In this document: positions 1-8,441 of the stretch, piece by piece | How positions within the stretch are numbered: position 1 is the stretch's first letter | How the letters are laid out: the number at the start of each line of letters is the position of its first letter | NCBI RefSeq assembly: GCF_016650695.1 | Contig: NZ_JAEKFH010000003.1 | Location: forward strand, 826,001 to 890,000 | Length of the DNA: 64,000 bases | Reading direction: 5' to 3' | Origin: Pseudomonas sp. TH41 | Lineage (GTDB): Bacteria > Pseudomonadota > Gammaproteobacteria > Pseudomonadales > Pseudomonadaceae | Position numbers and translations under genes: made by a program | Notes under the pieces: generated by a model | What the model was told of the DNA's origin: nothing | What the model saw: the letters and a program-made list of their open reading frames with translations, nothing else | Databases searched by the model: none

Positions 1-1
1 T

Positions 2-760
2 GAAGCACCGGGCATGTCCCAACCGCTCAAACAGGCCATCGAAGCCTTGCCCGTCGCTGATCGTGGCAAGGCTCATGAGGCATTGGCACGCTTGATGGCG
101 TTCGATGGCAAGCTCAGCGCGACCTCCTCCGACGCAGCGATCTATGAGCTGTTCTTGCAGGAAAGCACCAAGCAGATCTTCCTCGACGAACTGGGTCCGG
201 AAAGCAGCCAGGCGTGGAAAGCGTTTGTCGCCAACGGCAATTTGTCCTACGCAGCGCAGGCCGATCACCTGCTGGGGCGCGAGGACAGTCCGTTCTGGGA
301 TGACACCCGCACGCCACAGAAAGAAGATAAACCGACGATCCTTGCTCGCAGCCTCGCGGCGGCAATCACCGCGGGCGACAGCCAGTTAGGCGGCGATCAC
401 AAAGCCTGGCAGTGGGGCAAACTGCACCGCTACGAATGGAAGAATGCCAGCGGCCAGACCGTGCGCGGTCCATTGGCGGCGGGCGGCGATCACACTACCC
501 TGAACACCGCGGCATTCGCCTGGGGCCAGGACTTCAACACCACGCTGGCACCGGGCATGCGCTTTATTGTCGATTTCGGCCAGGCCGAACCGTTGATGGG
601 GCAGAACGGCACTGGGCAATCCGGCAACCCGGCCAGTCCGAACTACCTCGACAGCATCGATCCATGGCTCAAGGGCCAGTACCTGAGCTTGCCCATGCAG
701 CCGCAGAACTTTGACAAGGTTTACGGGAACAAACGGTTGACCCTGACACCTGGGAAGTAG
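2..760 (+). CDS. Penicillin acylase-family N-terminal nucleophile hydrolase, 3' end only
   Basis: The reading frame is open at the left edge of the window (codons from base 2), so this is the C-terminal part, about 252 residues, of a longer protein. The segment with [16 protein letters not shown], followed by [10 protein letters not shown] and a run of the type [11 protein letters not shown], resembles the end of the beta chain of the penicillin amidase/acyl-homoserine lactone acylase family, periplasmic Ntn hydrolases cut from one precursor. The catalytic Ser of the beta chain lies upstream and is not visible, so activity and substrate (penicillin, acyl-homoserine lactone or another amide) cannot be judged. 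A REP pair follows the stop. Confidence 0.75.
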   Translation, partial: EAPGMSQPLKQAIEALPVADRGKAHEALARLMAFDGKLSATSSDAAIYELFLQESTKQIFLDELGPESSQAWKAFVANGNLSYAAQADHLLGREDSPFWDDTRTPQKEDKPTILARSLAAAITAGDSQLGGDHKAWQWGKLHRYEWKNASGQTVRGPLAAGGDHTTLNTAAFAWGQDFNTTLAPGMRFIVDFGQAEPLMGQNGTGQSGNPASPNYLDSIDPWLKGQYLSLPMQPQNFDKVYGNKRLTLTPGK

Positions 761-777
761 GTTCGCCACCGGCCAAC

Positions 778-868
778 TGTGAGAGCGAGCCTGCTCGCGA
801 AGGAGGTGTGTCAGTTAGCGATGATATTGACTGACACACTGCCTTCGCGAGCAGGCTCGCTCCCACAT
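778..868. repeat. Paired REP palindrome (BIME-like)
   Basis: Two inverted copies of a GAGCGAGCCTGCTCGCGAAGG unit enclose a spacer whose ends are also inverted (TGTGTCAG/CTGACACA), so nearly the whole 91-base element can fold into one hairpin. It lies just after the acylase-family stop codon. Confidence 0.85.
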
Positions 869-958
869 TGGAATGTGGTTTCCCCTGCACATCTCGACCC
901 ATTCTGGTGCGCAGCGATTACACCGTCACCGTCCGGGACGGGTGGACTCGATTCCCTT

Positions 959-1047
959 TGTGGGAGCGAGCCTGCTCGCGAAAGCGGTCTGTCAGAAGCA
1001 TTGATATCGACCGACACGCCCGCTTCGCGAACAGGCTCGCTCCCATC
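959..1047. repeat. Paired REP palindrome, second copy
   Basis: This is a second copy of the same REP pair (GGGAGCGAGCCTGCTCGCGA, spacer, then the inverted unit) about 90 bases after the first. It differs in the spacer and has one substitution in the right arm. The two pairs fill most of the gap before aotJ. Confidence 0.85.
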
Positions 1048-1259
1048 TTGGTTTGCGACACCACGAACCAAGTTGGTGCAGCTATTTTTTAGTGCCCATT
1101 TTCGTGCACAATTCCGGCTCTGCCACTTCTCGTATCACCTTTTAAAACGCTTGTTCGGGACTCTGGTTCGGAAATTGCTACTTTCATTAGGTCTTACGCT
1201 TTCCAGTAACAATAATTCTGCGCCACAAGCGCTCATATTGGTTCTTAGGGATTTGAATA
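1048..1259 (+). promoter_or_regulatory. aotJ upstream region with candidate Crc/Hfq CA motif
   Basis: No gene fits here. The last 200 bases before aotJ are richer in A+T than their surroundings and must hold its promoter. A perfect AAYAAYAA catabolite activity motif (AACAATAA, 1208-1215) lies 45 bases before the start codon, in the probable leader. In pseudomonads Hfq/Crc bind such motifs to repress amino-acid uptake genes; that it works here is inference. Confidence 0.35.
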
Positions 1260-2042
1260 ATGAAAAAAGCATTGCTGACCCTTTCCGCACTGGCGTTGTG
1301 CATGGCTGCCGGCTCCGCCATGGCAAAGGAATACAAAGAACTGCGTTTTGGTGTTGACCCTTCCTACGCTCCGTTCGAGTCGAAAGCGGCCGACGGTAGC
1401 CTGGTGGGCTTCGACATCGATCTGGGGAACGCGATCTGCGCCGAGCTGAAGGTCAAGTGCAAATGGGTCGAAAGCGATTTCGACGGCATGATTCCGGGCC
1501 TGAAGGCCAACAAATTCGACGGTGTGATCTCTTCGATGACCGTTACCCAGGCCCGCGAAAAAGTCATCGACTTCTCCAGTGAGCTGTTCTCCGGCCCGAC
1601 GTCTTTTGTGTCCAAGAAGGGCTCCGGCATTACCGCAGATACCGCTTCGCTGAAGGGTAAAAAGGTCGGCTACGAGCAAGGCACCATCCAGGAAGCCTAC
1701 GCCAAAGCCGTGCTGGACAAGGCTGGCGTGACCACTCAGGCCTACGCCAACCAGGACCAGGTCTATGCTGACCTGACGTCCGGTCGTCTGGACGCGTCGA
1801 TTCAGGACATGCTGCAAGCCGAACTGGGCTTTTTGAAGTCGCCACAAGGCGCCGAATACGAAGTCAGCAAGCCAGTGGATGATCCACTGCTGCCAGCCAA
1901 AACGGCTGTCGGTATCTCGAAAGGTAACAAAGACCTCAAGGCACTTCTTGATAAAGGTATCAAAGCGTTACACGACGATGGCACCTACGCCACCATTCAG
2001 AAGAAACACTTTGGCGATCTGAATCTGTACAGCGGCAAATAA
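1260..2042 (+). CDS. aotJ: Basic amino acid (arginine/ornithine) ABC transporter, periplasmic binding protein
   Basis: A 260-residue SBP_bac_3 family protein. The first 22 residues form a Sec signal peptide (MKKALLTLSALALCMAAGS, cut after SAMA). The mature part opens with LRFGVDPSYAPFES, the usual first strand of polar amino-acid binding proteins, and has the GTIQEAYA and QDQVYADLTSGRLDA segments typical of the HisJ/ArgT/AotJ group. The start is supported by AGGGA nine bases upstream. It heads aotJ-Q-M-O-P, the order known from P. aeruginosa, so arginine and ornithine uptake is the best guess; lysine or histidine cannot be excluded. A strong hairpin follows the stop. Confidence 0.85.
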   Translation: MKKALLTLSALALCMAAGSAMAKEYKELRFGVDPSYAPFESKAADGSLVGFDIDLGNAICAELKVKCKWVESDFDGMIPGLKANKFDGVISSMTVTQAREKVIDFSSELFSGPTSFVSKKGSGITADTASLKGKKVGYEQGTIQEAYAKAVLDKAGVTTQAYANQDQVYADLTSGRLDASIQDMLQAELGFLKSPQGAEYEVSKPVDDPLLPAKTAVGISKGNKDLKALLDKGIKALHDDGTYATIQKKHFGDLNLYSGK

Positions 2043-2048
2043 TGCCCG

Positions 2049-2076
2049 GCGCCCATCTCGCGATGGGCGCTTTTTT
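2049..2076 (+). terminator. Intra-operon rho-independent terminator between aotJ and aotQ
   Basis: A perfect 9-bp stem GCGCCCATC/GATGGGCGC with a TCGC tetraloop is followed by six T. It lies seven bases after the aotJ stop and before the permease genes, so it should end most transcripts after the binding protein while some read through. Confidence 0.9.
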
Positions 2077-2098
2077 CTTCCGATCAGGTTGCAGATTT

Positions 2099-2827
2099 AT
2101 GTTCGAAAACCTATTACAAAACCTGGGGCTTTCAGCCTTCAGCCTCAAGGGCTTCGGTCCGTTGCTGATGCAAGGCACCTGGATGACCATCAAATTATCG
2201 GTGTTGTCGCTGTTGGTGGCCGTGTTGCTCGGTCTGCTGGGCGCCAGTGCCAAGCTGTCAAAAGTCAAACTGGTGCGGGTTCCGGCCCAGATGTACACCA
2301 CACTGATTCGCGGCGTACCGGACCTGGTGCTGATGCTGTTGATTTTCTACAGCCTGCAAACCTGGCTGACGTCGTTTACCGACTTCATGGAATGGGAATA
2401 CATCGAGATCAACCCGTTCAGCGCCGGGGTCATCACCCTGGGCTTCATTTATGGCGCGTATTTCACCGAAACCTTCCGTGGCGCGATCCTCGCGGTACCT
2501 CGTGGTCAGGTTGAAGCCGCCACCGCTTATGGCCTCAAACGCGGTCAGCGTTTTCGTATCGTGGTGTTCCCGCAGATGATGCGTTTTGCCTTGCCGGGTA
2601 TCGGCAACAACTGGATGGTGATGCTCAAGGCGACCGCGCTGGTGTCGATCATCGGCCTCGCCGATCTGGTCAAGGCGGCCCAGGACGCCGGTAAGAGTTC
2701 CTATCAACTGTTTTACTTCCTGGTGCTGGCCGCGATGATTTACCTGCTGATCACCAGCGCTTCCAACGTCGTCCTGCGTTGGCTCGAACGCCGCTACGCC
2801 GCCGGTTCCCGGGAGGCCGTACGATGA
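2099..2827 (+). CDS. aotQ: Basic amino acid ABC transporter permease, Q subunit
   Basis: This 242-residue inner-membrane permease belongs to the HisQ/ArtQ group of BPD_transp_1 proteins. Several hydrophobic helices are visible, and the cytoplasmic EAA loop that docks on the ATPase reads VEAATAYGLKRGQRF about residues 140-155. The ATG at 2099 (MFENLLQNLG) is preferred to the longer frame from 2042, because the longer version would translate through the terminator hairpin. Its TGA overlaps the aotM start as ATGA, which suggests translational coupling of the two permease halves. Confidence 0.88.
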   Translation: MFENLLQNLGLSAFSLKGFGPLLMQGTWMTIKLSVLSLLVAVLLGLLGASAKLSKVKLVRVPAQMYTTLIRGVPDLVLMLLIFYSLQTWLTSFTDFMEWEYIEINPFSAGVITLGFIYGAYFTETFRGAILAVPRGQVEAATAYGLKRGQRFRIVVFPQMMRFALPGIGNNWMVMLKATALVSIIGLADLVKAAQDAGKSSYQLFYFLVLAAMIYLLITSASNVVLRWLERRYAAGSREAVR

Positions 2828-3534
2828 TCGAACTCTTGCAGGAATACTGGAAACCCTTCCTTTATACCGACGGCTACCACATCACCGGCCTGGCCATGAC
2901 CATGTGGCTACTCAGCGCCTCGATCTTCATCGGTTTTCTGGTGTCGATCCCACTGTCCATCGCCCGAGTCTCGCCGCACTACTACATTCGCTGGCCGGTG
3001 CAGTTCTACACCTACCTGTTCCGGGGTACGCCGCTGTATATCCAGCTGCTGATTTGCTACACCGGCATTTACAGCCTGGCCGCCGTACGCGCCCAGCCTG
3101 TGCTGGATTCGTTTTTCCGCGATGCGATGAACTGCACCATCCTGGCCTTCGCCCTGAACACGTGCGCGTACACCACGGAGATCTTCTCCGGGGCGATTCG
3201 CAGCATGAACCATGGTGAAGTCGAAGCTGCGAAAGCCTATGGTCTGACAGGCTGGAAGCTTTATGCCTACGTGATCATGCCGTCTGCCCTGCGTCGCTCG
3301 CTGCCTTATTACAGCAACGAAGTGATTCTGATGCTGCACTCGACCACTGTGGCGTTCACCGCAACGATCCCGGACATCCTGAAAGTGGCGCGAGACGCCA
3401 ACTCGGCAACGTTCCTGACCTTTCAGTCGTTCGGCATCGCCGCGTTGATCTATCTGACCGTGACCTTTGCGCTGGTCGGCCTGTTCCGTCTCGCCGAACG
3501 CCGATGGCTGGCGTTTCTCGGGCCGACCCACTAG
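2824..3534 (+). CDS. aotM: Basic amino acid ABC transporter permease, M subunit
   Basis: This 236-residue partner permease is of the HisM/ArtM type. The EAA loop reads VEAAKAYGLTGWKLYAY, and the LFRGTPLYIQLL segment in the N-terminal third is characteristic of polar amino-acid permeases. It begins inside the aotQ stop (ATGA). With AotQ it should form the heterodimeric inner-membrane channel fed by AotJ and powered by AotP. Confidence 0.88.
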   Translation: MIELLQEYWKPFLYTDGYHITGLAMTMWLLSASIFIGFLVSIPLSIARVSPHYYIRWPVQFYTYLFRGTPLYIQLLICYTGIYSLAAVRAQPVLDSFFRDAMNCTILAFALNTCAYTTEIFSGAIRSMNHGEVEAAKAYGLTGWKLYAYVIMPSALRRSLPYYSNEVILMLHSTTVAFTATIPDILKVARDANSATFLTFQSFGIAALIYLTVTFALVGLFRLAERRWLAFLGPTH

Positions 3535-3558
3535 GACCCGCTTTAGGAATAAAGAGAC

Positions 3559-4677
3559 ATGCGCCACACGATTCATGACCTGCTGGCCCCGCTGCCAGGG
3601 ACCGCACGACAGATACACAGTTTCCATTTCGGCCCGGAGTCGGCCAAAGGCAAGATCTACATCCAGTCATCCCTGCACGCCGATGAAATGCCCGGCATGC
3701 TGGTCGCCTGGCACCTCAAGCAGCGTCTGGCAGACCTGGAAGCCGCTGGCCGCCTGCGCAGCGAAATCGTGCTGGTCCCGGTGGCCAATCCGGTCGGCCT
3801 GGAACAAGTGCTGATGGATGTGCCGCTGGGCCGCTATGAGCTGGAAAGCGGGCAGAACTTCAATCGTTGGTTCGTGGATTTGAGTGAAGAGGTCGGCAAT
3901 GAAATCGAAGGCCAGCTCGGCGACGATCCACAGCACAACCTCAAACTGATCCGCGACAGCCTGCGCGGCGCCCTCGCCCGGCAGACCGCCGGCACTCAAC
4001 TGCAATCCCAGCGCCTGACCCTGCAACGCCTGGCCTGCGATGCTGACATGGTGCTGGACTTGCATTGCGATTTCGAAGCGGTCGCGCACCTCTACACCAC
4101 GCCTGAAGCCTGGCCCTTGGTCGAGCCGTTGGCCCGTTACATTGGAGCTGAAGCCAGTCTGCTGGCCACCGACTCTGGCGGTCAGTCGTTCGATGAGTGT
4201 TTCACCCTGCTCTGGTGGCAGTTGAAAGAACGCTTCGGCGAGCATTTCGATATACCGCTCGGCAGTCTCTCGGTCACCGTCGAATTGCGCGGCCAGGGTG
4301 ACGTCAATCACCCTCTGGCCAGTCTCGACAGCCAGGCATTGATCGACTACCTGATTCATTACGGCGCAATCGACGGTGAACCGGCGCTGCTGCCCGAACT
4401 GCCCTACCCGGCCACACCGCTGGCCGGTGTCGAACCGGTGGCCACACCTGTGGGCGGGCTGCTGGTATTCACCGCGTTGCCGGGGGAATACCTCGAAGCC
4501 GGGCAACTGATCGCCGAAATCATTGACCCGATCAACGATCGCGTCACCCCTGTCCATTGCACCGCCGCCGGGTTGATGTACGCCCGTTCGCTGCGCCGCA
4601 TGGCCACTGCCGGCATGGTGATCGCCCATGTCGCGGGCACCGAAGCCTATCGCAGCGGCTACCTACTTTCGCCTTGA
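3559..4677 (+). CDS. aotO: Succinylglutamate desuccinylase/aspartoacylase family protein
   Basis: This 372-residue protein belongs to the zinc-dependent M14-like AstE/AspA family. The zinc site is suggested by [10 protein letters not shown] (about residues 32-41) and [12 protein letters not shown] (about 162-173), giving the H-x2-E and later His ligands. The C-terminal part looks like the biotinyl-lipoyl-like beta domain seen in this family ([20 protein letters not shown]). The gene sits between the permease and ATPase genes of the importer, as PA0891 (aotO) does in P. aeruginosa. It is probably not needed for transport itself; a role in hydrolysing an N-acylated basic amino acid or related amide is inferred. 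An AGGA-type ribosome site precedes the ATG. Confidence 0.75.
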   Translation: MRHTIHDLLAPLPGTARQIHSFHFGPESAKGKIYIQSSLHADEMPGMLVAWHLKQRLADLEAAGRLRSEIVLVPVANPVGLEQVLMDVPLGRYELESGQNFNRWFVDLSEEVGNEIEGQLGDDPQHNLKLIRDSLRGALARQTAGTQLQSQRLTLQRLACDADMVLDLHCDFEAVAHLYTTPEAWPLVEPLARYIGAEASLLATDSGGQSFDECFTLLWWQLKERFGEHFDIPLGSLSVTVELRGQGDVNHPLASLDSQALIDYLIHYGAIDGEPALLPELPYPATPLAGVEPVATPVGGLLVFTALPGEYLEAGQLIAEIIDPINDRVTPVHCTAAGLMYARSLRRMATAGMVIAHVAGTEAYRSGYLLSP

Positions 4678-4690
4678 GGATGCATGCCCC

Positions 4691-5455
4691 ATGTACAAAC
4701 TGACCATCGAAGGCCTGCATAAAAGCTATGGCGATCATGAAGTACTCAAAGGTGTTTCGCTCAAGGCCAACACCGGCGATGTCATCAGCCTGATCGGCGC
4801 CAGCGGCTCGGGCAAAAGTACCTTCCTGCGTTGCATCAACTTTCTGGAACAACCCAACGACGGCGCCATGAGCCTCGACGGCCAGAACGTCCGCATGATC
4901 AAGGACCGCCATGGCATGCACGTGGCCGATGCCGATGAACTGCAACGGATCCGCACCCGTCTGGCCATGGTGTTCCAGCACTTCAACCTGTGGAGCCACA
5001 TGACGGTGCTGGAAAACATCACCATGGCGCCACGCCGGGTGCTGGGCTGTGACAAGAAAGAGGCCGAAGACCGTGCCCGCCGTTACCTCGACAAGGTCGG
5101 TCTGGCGGCACGGGTGGCGGATCAGTACCCGGCCTTTCTCTCGGGCGGCCAGCAACAGCGCGTTGCAATTGCCCGCGCACTGGCCATGGAGCCGGAAGTC
5201 ATGCTGTTCGACGAACCGACTTCAGCGCTCGACCCTGAACTGGTGGGCGAAGTGCTCAAAGTGATCCAGGGTTTGGCTGAAGAAGGCCGGACCATGATCA
5301 TGGTCACGCACGAAATGAGCTTTGCCCGAAAGGTGTCGAGCCAGGTGCTGTTTCTGCACCAGGGCTTGGTGGAGGAAGAAGGCGCGCCGGAAGACGTGCT
5401 CGGCAATCCGAAAAGTGAACGGCTGAAGCAATTCCTCAGCGGCAACCTGAAGTAA
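4691..5455 (+). CDS. aotP: Basic amino acid ABC transporter ATP-binding protein
   Basis: This 254-residue ATPase has all the nucleotide-binding motifs: Walker [10 protein letters not shown] (about residue 36), signature [15 protein letters not shown] (about 155) and Walker [13 protein letters not shown], followed by the H-loop [11 protein letters not shown]. The long Q-loop insertion with [19 protein letters not shown] is typical of the HisP/ArtP/AotP group. The ATG at 4691 follows GAGGA by ten bases; a longer frame from 4628 would overlap aotO by about 50 bases and lacks a good ribosome site. In P. aeruginosa argR follows aotP, but here a REP pair and dcd follow. Confidence 0.88.
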   Translation: MYKLTIEGLHKSYGDHEVLKGVSLKANTGDVISLIGASGSGKSTFLRCINFLEQPNDGAMSLDGQNVRMIKDRHGMHVADADELQRIRTRLAMVFQHFNLWSHMTVLENITMAPRRVLGCDKKEAEDRARRYLDKVGLAARVADQYPAFLSGGQQQRVAIARALAMEPEVMLFDEPTSALDPELVGEVLKVIQGLAEEGRTMIMVTHEMSFARKVSSQVLFLHQGLVEEEGAPEDVLGNPKSERLKQFLSGNLK

Positions 5456-5479
5456 ATCGGCAGCACACCTACAAATCCC

Positions 5480-5579
5480 TGTAGGAGCGAGCTTGCTCGC
5501 GAAGGACGTTAACGATGACGCGTTTTTCCAGAATAAACGCGTTGCTCTCAGGACCTTCGCGAGCAAGCTCGCTCCTACA
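5480..5579. repeat. Paired REP palindrome (GTAGGAGCGAGCTTGCTCGC type)
   Basis: A perfect pair of inverted units (TGTAGGAGCGAGCTTGCTCG and its complement) lies 100 bases apart end to end, in the space after aotP. It may serve as a transcript end or mRNA-protecting structure for the operon. Confidence 0.9.
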
Positions 5580-5599
5580 AGTTCGCCAGCGGTAGGGTT

Positions 5600-5809
5600 T
5601 CAAGCAACGGGCGCGGGAGGCGGCTCATCCGGCAGGGTGGGCTCTCCGGGCTCCATAGGTTGTTCGTTTGGCGTATCGGGATCAGGCTGGCCGGGGATGC
5701 CCCCTGCCCCGCTGATAGGCGGATGTGCCAACAAGGACCAGGCCAAAACGCCAACCTGATTGGGCTCAAGCCTTGCCAGTTCGGCACTTATTCGTGGATC
5801 GATCTTCAT
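5600..5809 (-). CDS. Small proline-rich hypothetical protein
   Basis: A 69-residue protein of unknown function. The first 28 residues (MKIDPRISAELARLEPNQVG) look helical, and the rest is rich in Pro, Gly and acidic residues (GEPTLPDEPPPAPVA at the end), so it is probably disordered. AGGAG stands seven bases before the ATG, which supports real translation. It is transcribed in the same direction as, and downstream of, dcd. No signal peptide or catalytic motif is visible. Confidence 0.55.
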   Translation of the reverse strand: MKIDPRISAELARLEPNQVGVLAWSLLAHPPISGAGGIPGQPDPDTPNEQPMEPGEPTLPDEPPPAPVA

Positions 5810-5916
5810 ACAGCACTCCTGAGCAATGGCCCGTTCCGCTGTACGCGAACCGGGCAGTACACCCCAATAGAGTGTCTACCTGCTCAAGAATTCCCGCCAG
5901 TTACCAGATGAATGGA

Positions 5917-6483
5917 TCAGGTGCGTGGCAGGGTGACGCCGAGCTGGCCCTGATACTTGCCACCACGGTCCTTGTAGGAGACTTCGCACTCTTCGTCGGA
6001 TTCGAAGAACAACATCTGTGCCACGCCTTCATTGGCGTAGATTTTCGCCGGCAGGGTCGTGGTGTTGGAGAATTCCAGGGTCACGTGGCCTTCCCACTCT
6101 GGCTCAAGCGGCGTCACGTTGACGATAATGCCGCAGCGCGCGTAGGTGCTTTTACCGAGGCAGATGGTCAGCACGTTGCGCGGAATGCGGAAGAACTCCA
6201 CGGTGCGCGCCAGGGCGAACGAGTTCGGCGGAATGATGCAGACGTCACTCTTGACGTCGACGAAGCTCTTCTCGTCGAAGTTCTTCGGATCGACGGTCGC
6301 CGAATTGATGTTGGTGAACACCTTGAATTCATCGGCGCAACGCACGTCGTAGCCATAGCTCGACACACCGTAGGAAATCACTCGGTCGGCGCCTTCACCG
6401 CGCACCTGGCGCTCTACGAAGGGCTCGATCATGCCGTGCTCTTGCGCCATGCGGCGAATCCACTTGTCCGATTTGATGCTCAT
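5917..6483 (-). CDS. dcd: dCTP deaminase
   Basis: This 188-residue enzyme deaminates dCTP to dUTP, supplying dUMP for thymidylate synthesis. Family motifs are clear: [13 protein letters not shown] near residue 42, GKSTYARCG near 109 and [19 protein letters not shown] near 127, the last carrying the catalytic Glu, and a GVAQMLFFE segment. Length matches the usual homotrimeric enzyme. It reads away from the cold-shock gene. A 9-bp inverted repeat (6529-6537/6580-6588) lies in its upstream region. Confidence 0.95.
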   Translation of the reverse strand: MSIKSDKWIRRMAQEHGMIEPFVERQVRGEGADRVISYGVSSYGYDVRCADEFKVFTNINSATVDPKNFDEKSFVDVKSDVCIIPPNSFALARTVEFFRIPRNVLTICLGKSTYARCGIIVNVTPLEPEWEGHVTLEFSNTTTLPAKIYANEGVAQMLFFESDEECEVSYKDRGGKYQGQLGVTLPRT

Positions 6484-6837
6484 GGCGGGTGTCCTGAATA
6501 GCGAGGTGGAAAAATTCTGTCCGGCATCTTACCGGGGCGCGCCGCCGGGTTCAAAGTCCGGGGCGCAAATCTTGCCGATCCCCGGTAAATTGCGGGGCTG
6601 GCGCGCAAATTGACGGACCGTCAGTCATGAAAACAGAGAAACCTTCGCAAGAAGCATTGGCACGTTCCGGAAAAAGGGTTAAGGTGGCGCCACTGTGCTG
6701 CTTGTGTCACTGAGAATCTCTACACGATATGTTGAATTTCGATCCAACCATCTACAAGAATTTTTCCTGCTCTTTGCACTCAGTCTCGGCCAGGGTTCTT
6801 CCTGAGTCGCAGTTATCTTTGTTCAAGGAGTTACACC
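6484..6837. promoter_or_regulatory. Divergent dcd/cold-shock intergenic region with inverted repeats
   Basis: This 354-base gap holds no gene. Near dcd a 9-bp inverted repeat TTACCGGGG/CCCCGGTAA (6529-6537 and 6580-6588) encloses a direct repeat CCGGGGCGC. A 13-base palindrome TGACGGACCGTCA stands at 6611-6623. The part next to the cold-shock gene is A+T-rich and probably gives a long 5' leader, as is usual for csp mRNAs. I could not fix a -10/-35 pair with confidence. Confidence 0.4.
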
Positions 6838-7047
6838 ATGTCTAATCGCCAAACCGGTACCGTTAAGTGGTTCAACGATGAAAAAGGCTTCGGCTTCATC
6901 ACTCCACAATCCGGTGACGACCTGTTCGTTCACTTCAAAGCTATCCAATCCGACGGCTTCAAAAGCCTGAAAGAAGGCCAACAGGTTTCTTTCATCGCTA
7001 CCCGCGGTCAGAAAGGCATGCAAGCTGAAGAAGTTCAAGTTATCTAA
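6838..7047 (+). CDS. Cold-shock domain protein (CspA family)
   Basis: This 69-residue single-domain RNA/ssDNA-binding protein has both nucleic-acid-binding motifs, RNP1 KGFGFI and RNP2 DLFVHF, after the usual [12 protein letters not shown] opening. It should act as an RNA chaperone that melts mRNA secondary structure. AAGGAG precedes the ATG by about eight bases, and a rho-independent terminator follows at once, so it is a single-gene transcription unit. Several paralogues usually occur in this genus, so I give no finer symbol. Confidence 0.95.
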   Translation: MSNRQTGTVKWFNDEKGFGFITPQSGDDLFVHFKAIQSDGFKSLKEGQQVSFIATRGQKGMQAEEVQVI

Positions 7048-7069
7048 CTTGTACTTGCTTTAGTAAAAG

Positions 7070-7097
7070 GCCCCGCCCTCAAAAGCGGGGCTTTTTT
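7070..7097 (+). terminator. Rho-independent terminator of the cold-shock gene
   Basis: A GCCCCGC/GCGGGGC stem with an 8-base loop is followed by six T, 23 bases after the stop codon. Confidence 0.92.
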
Positions 7098-7121
7098 GTG
7101 CCTGTGTGTTTTACAGGTACA

Positions 7122-7199
7122 AAAAGATCGCAGCCTTCGGCAGCTCCTACAGAATGTACGCCAATCCAATGTAGGAGCTGCCGAAGGCTGCGATCTTTT
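7122..7199. repeat. Paired palindromic repeat (GGAGCTGCCGAAGGCTGCGATC type)
   Basis: An inverted pair of the second repeat family, AAAAGATCGCAGCCTTCGGC ... and its complement, around a short spacer. It lies between the convergent cold-shock and DUF481 genes. Confidence 0.9.
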
Positions 7200-7211
7200 A
7201 ATCTTGGCGTC

Positions 7212-8219
7212 TTACCAGGTCACGCCAAACCCTGCCGTATACCGCGTCTTGCTCAGATCAGCTTCTTCGCTACCGGTGATGATGTGCTTCTCGGCCTTCA
7301 GATTCAGCGACGCCCACTCGGTGACCTTGTAGCGCAGCCCCGTCTCGGCATCCAGCGCATAATCGGCCACGCCGGATAATGGCTTGGCGACTTCGCCATT
7401 GGTGAAGAACTCGACGCGCTTGCCAATCAGGTAGCGGTTGTAATCCCACTTCATCGCCAGGGAATAGAAGTTCTCCTTGCTGCCATCGGCGAACTCATAG
7501 TCCGTGCGATTGACCAGCGAGCCCAGGGAGAATGCGCCCAATTCGTCGTCCCAGAACTGATAACCCGGACCGGTACCGACGGTGCGCTGACGGGAAAGGT
7601 CTTCGACCGTGTCGTGCTTGTAGACCAGACGACCTTGCCAGAACCATTTATCGGTCAGGAAGCGGTCAAGGGAGTACTCGGCCCGCCAGTTGTTCGTGGT
7701 GACCACGTCATCCTGGAATTCACGGTTGTACTCACCTTCCGCGGTATGTCGCCATCGACCATGACGCGCAGTGGTCTTGAAGTCGATGTCGTAGTCATCG
7801 GTGTCCTTTTCCGCCCGCTGATAATCCAGCGCGGCATCGATATTCCCCTTCCACACCAGATCCTCGACCACAGGCTTAGGCTTGAGAATCTGCTGGATAC
7901 TCGCGAGCTCAACGGTCTTGGGGGCTTCACCGTTGGCCAGGATCACCTTGCCGTCGCCTGCCGCATGCAGCGACTTGGCTTTCTCGCCGGTGTAGGCATC
8001 CTGCTTGACCAGCAGTTCCTGATCGCTTTCCAGGGTCTTGACCTGCTTCCAGTCGATAGGAATCGCACCGGCGTAATCGGTCTGGATCAACAGTTTGCCA
8101 CCATCGAAAAGAGTGATCTTGCCACTCAGTTTGTCACCGTTCTTCAACCAGACAGTATCGGCGAGCAACGGCGTGGAAGCGCTCAAGACAGCGAGGCATA
8201 GCAGGGTTCTGGACACCAT
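7212..8219 (-). CDS. DUF481 family outer-membrane/secreted protein (YdiY-like)
   Basis: A 335-residue protein. A signal peptide of about 20 residues (MVSRTLLCLAVLSASTPLLA, cut before DTVWLKNGD) is followed by an Sm-like start (GDKLSGKITLFDGGKLLIQ) and then the DUF481 region. That region is rich in alternating aromatic and polar strands (EYNREFQDDVVTTNNWRAEY and later) and ends in a terminal aromatic, GFGVTW, consistent with an outer-membrane beta-barrel. The ATG at 8219 is preferred to TTG at 8237 because it starts the signal peptide cleanly. Function is unknown; E. coli YdiY is acid-inducible. It is monocistronic. Confidence 0.75.
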   Translation of the reverse strand: MVSRTLLCLAVLSASTPLLADTVWLKNGDKLSGKITLFDGGKLLIQTDYAGAIPIDWKQVKTLESDQELLVKQDAYTGEKAKSLHAAGDGKVILANGEAPKTVELASIQQILKPKPVVEDLVWKGNIDAALDYQRAEKDTDDYDIDFKTTARHGRWRHTAEGEYNREFQDDVVTTNNWRAEYSLDRFLTDKWFWQGRLVYKHDTVEDLSRQRTVGTGPGYQFWDDELGAFSLGSLVNRTDYEFADGSKENFYSLAMKWDYNRYLIGKRVEFFTNGEVAKPLSGVADYALDAETGLRYKVTEWASLNLKAEKHIITGSEEADLSKTRYTAGFGVTW

Positions 8220-8403
8220 AAGCAAACACGGGCTCAAGATTGCGAAAAAAAGTCGGCATTATCCGCAGGAATAAGGCCCTAGCAAGGACTGACCCGACTA
8301 TTTCTATTGAGTTCATTTCTGCAGGAGCAGCCGGTCGACGCTCGATTGCTGCGATAAACTTTAAATTGACGGATCCTCCAGAGCATCCCGTCATCGTTAA
8401 CGC

Positions 8404-8430
8404 CCATCGCGAGCAAGCTCGCTCCTACAG
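8404..8430. repeat. Single REP unit next to the ATL gene start
   Basis: One unpaired unit (CATCGCGAGCAAGCTCGCTC then CTACAG) ends within a few bases of the ribosome site of the following gene, so its hairpin could influence translation initiation. Confidence 0.8.
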
Positions 8431-8441
8431 GAACCCAGGAC

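Noticed and set aside
779..1357. A 192-residue frame through the REP pairs and into aotJ
   Set aside because: It translates both REP palindromes (repeated SLLAKE/GSLP peptides) and overlaps the aotJ start in another frame; it is an artefact of the repeats.
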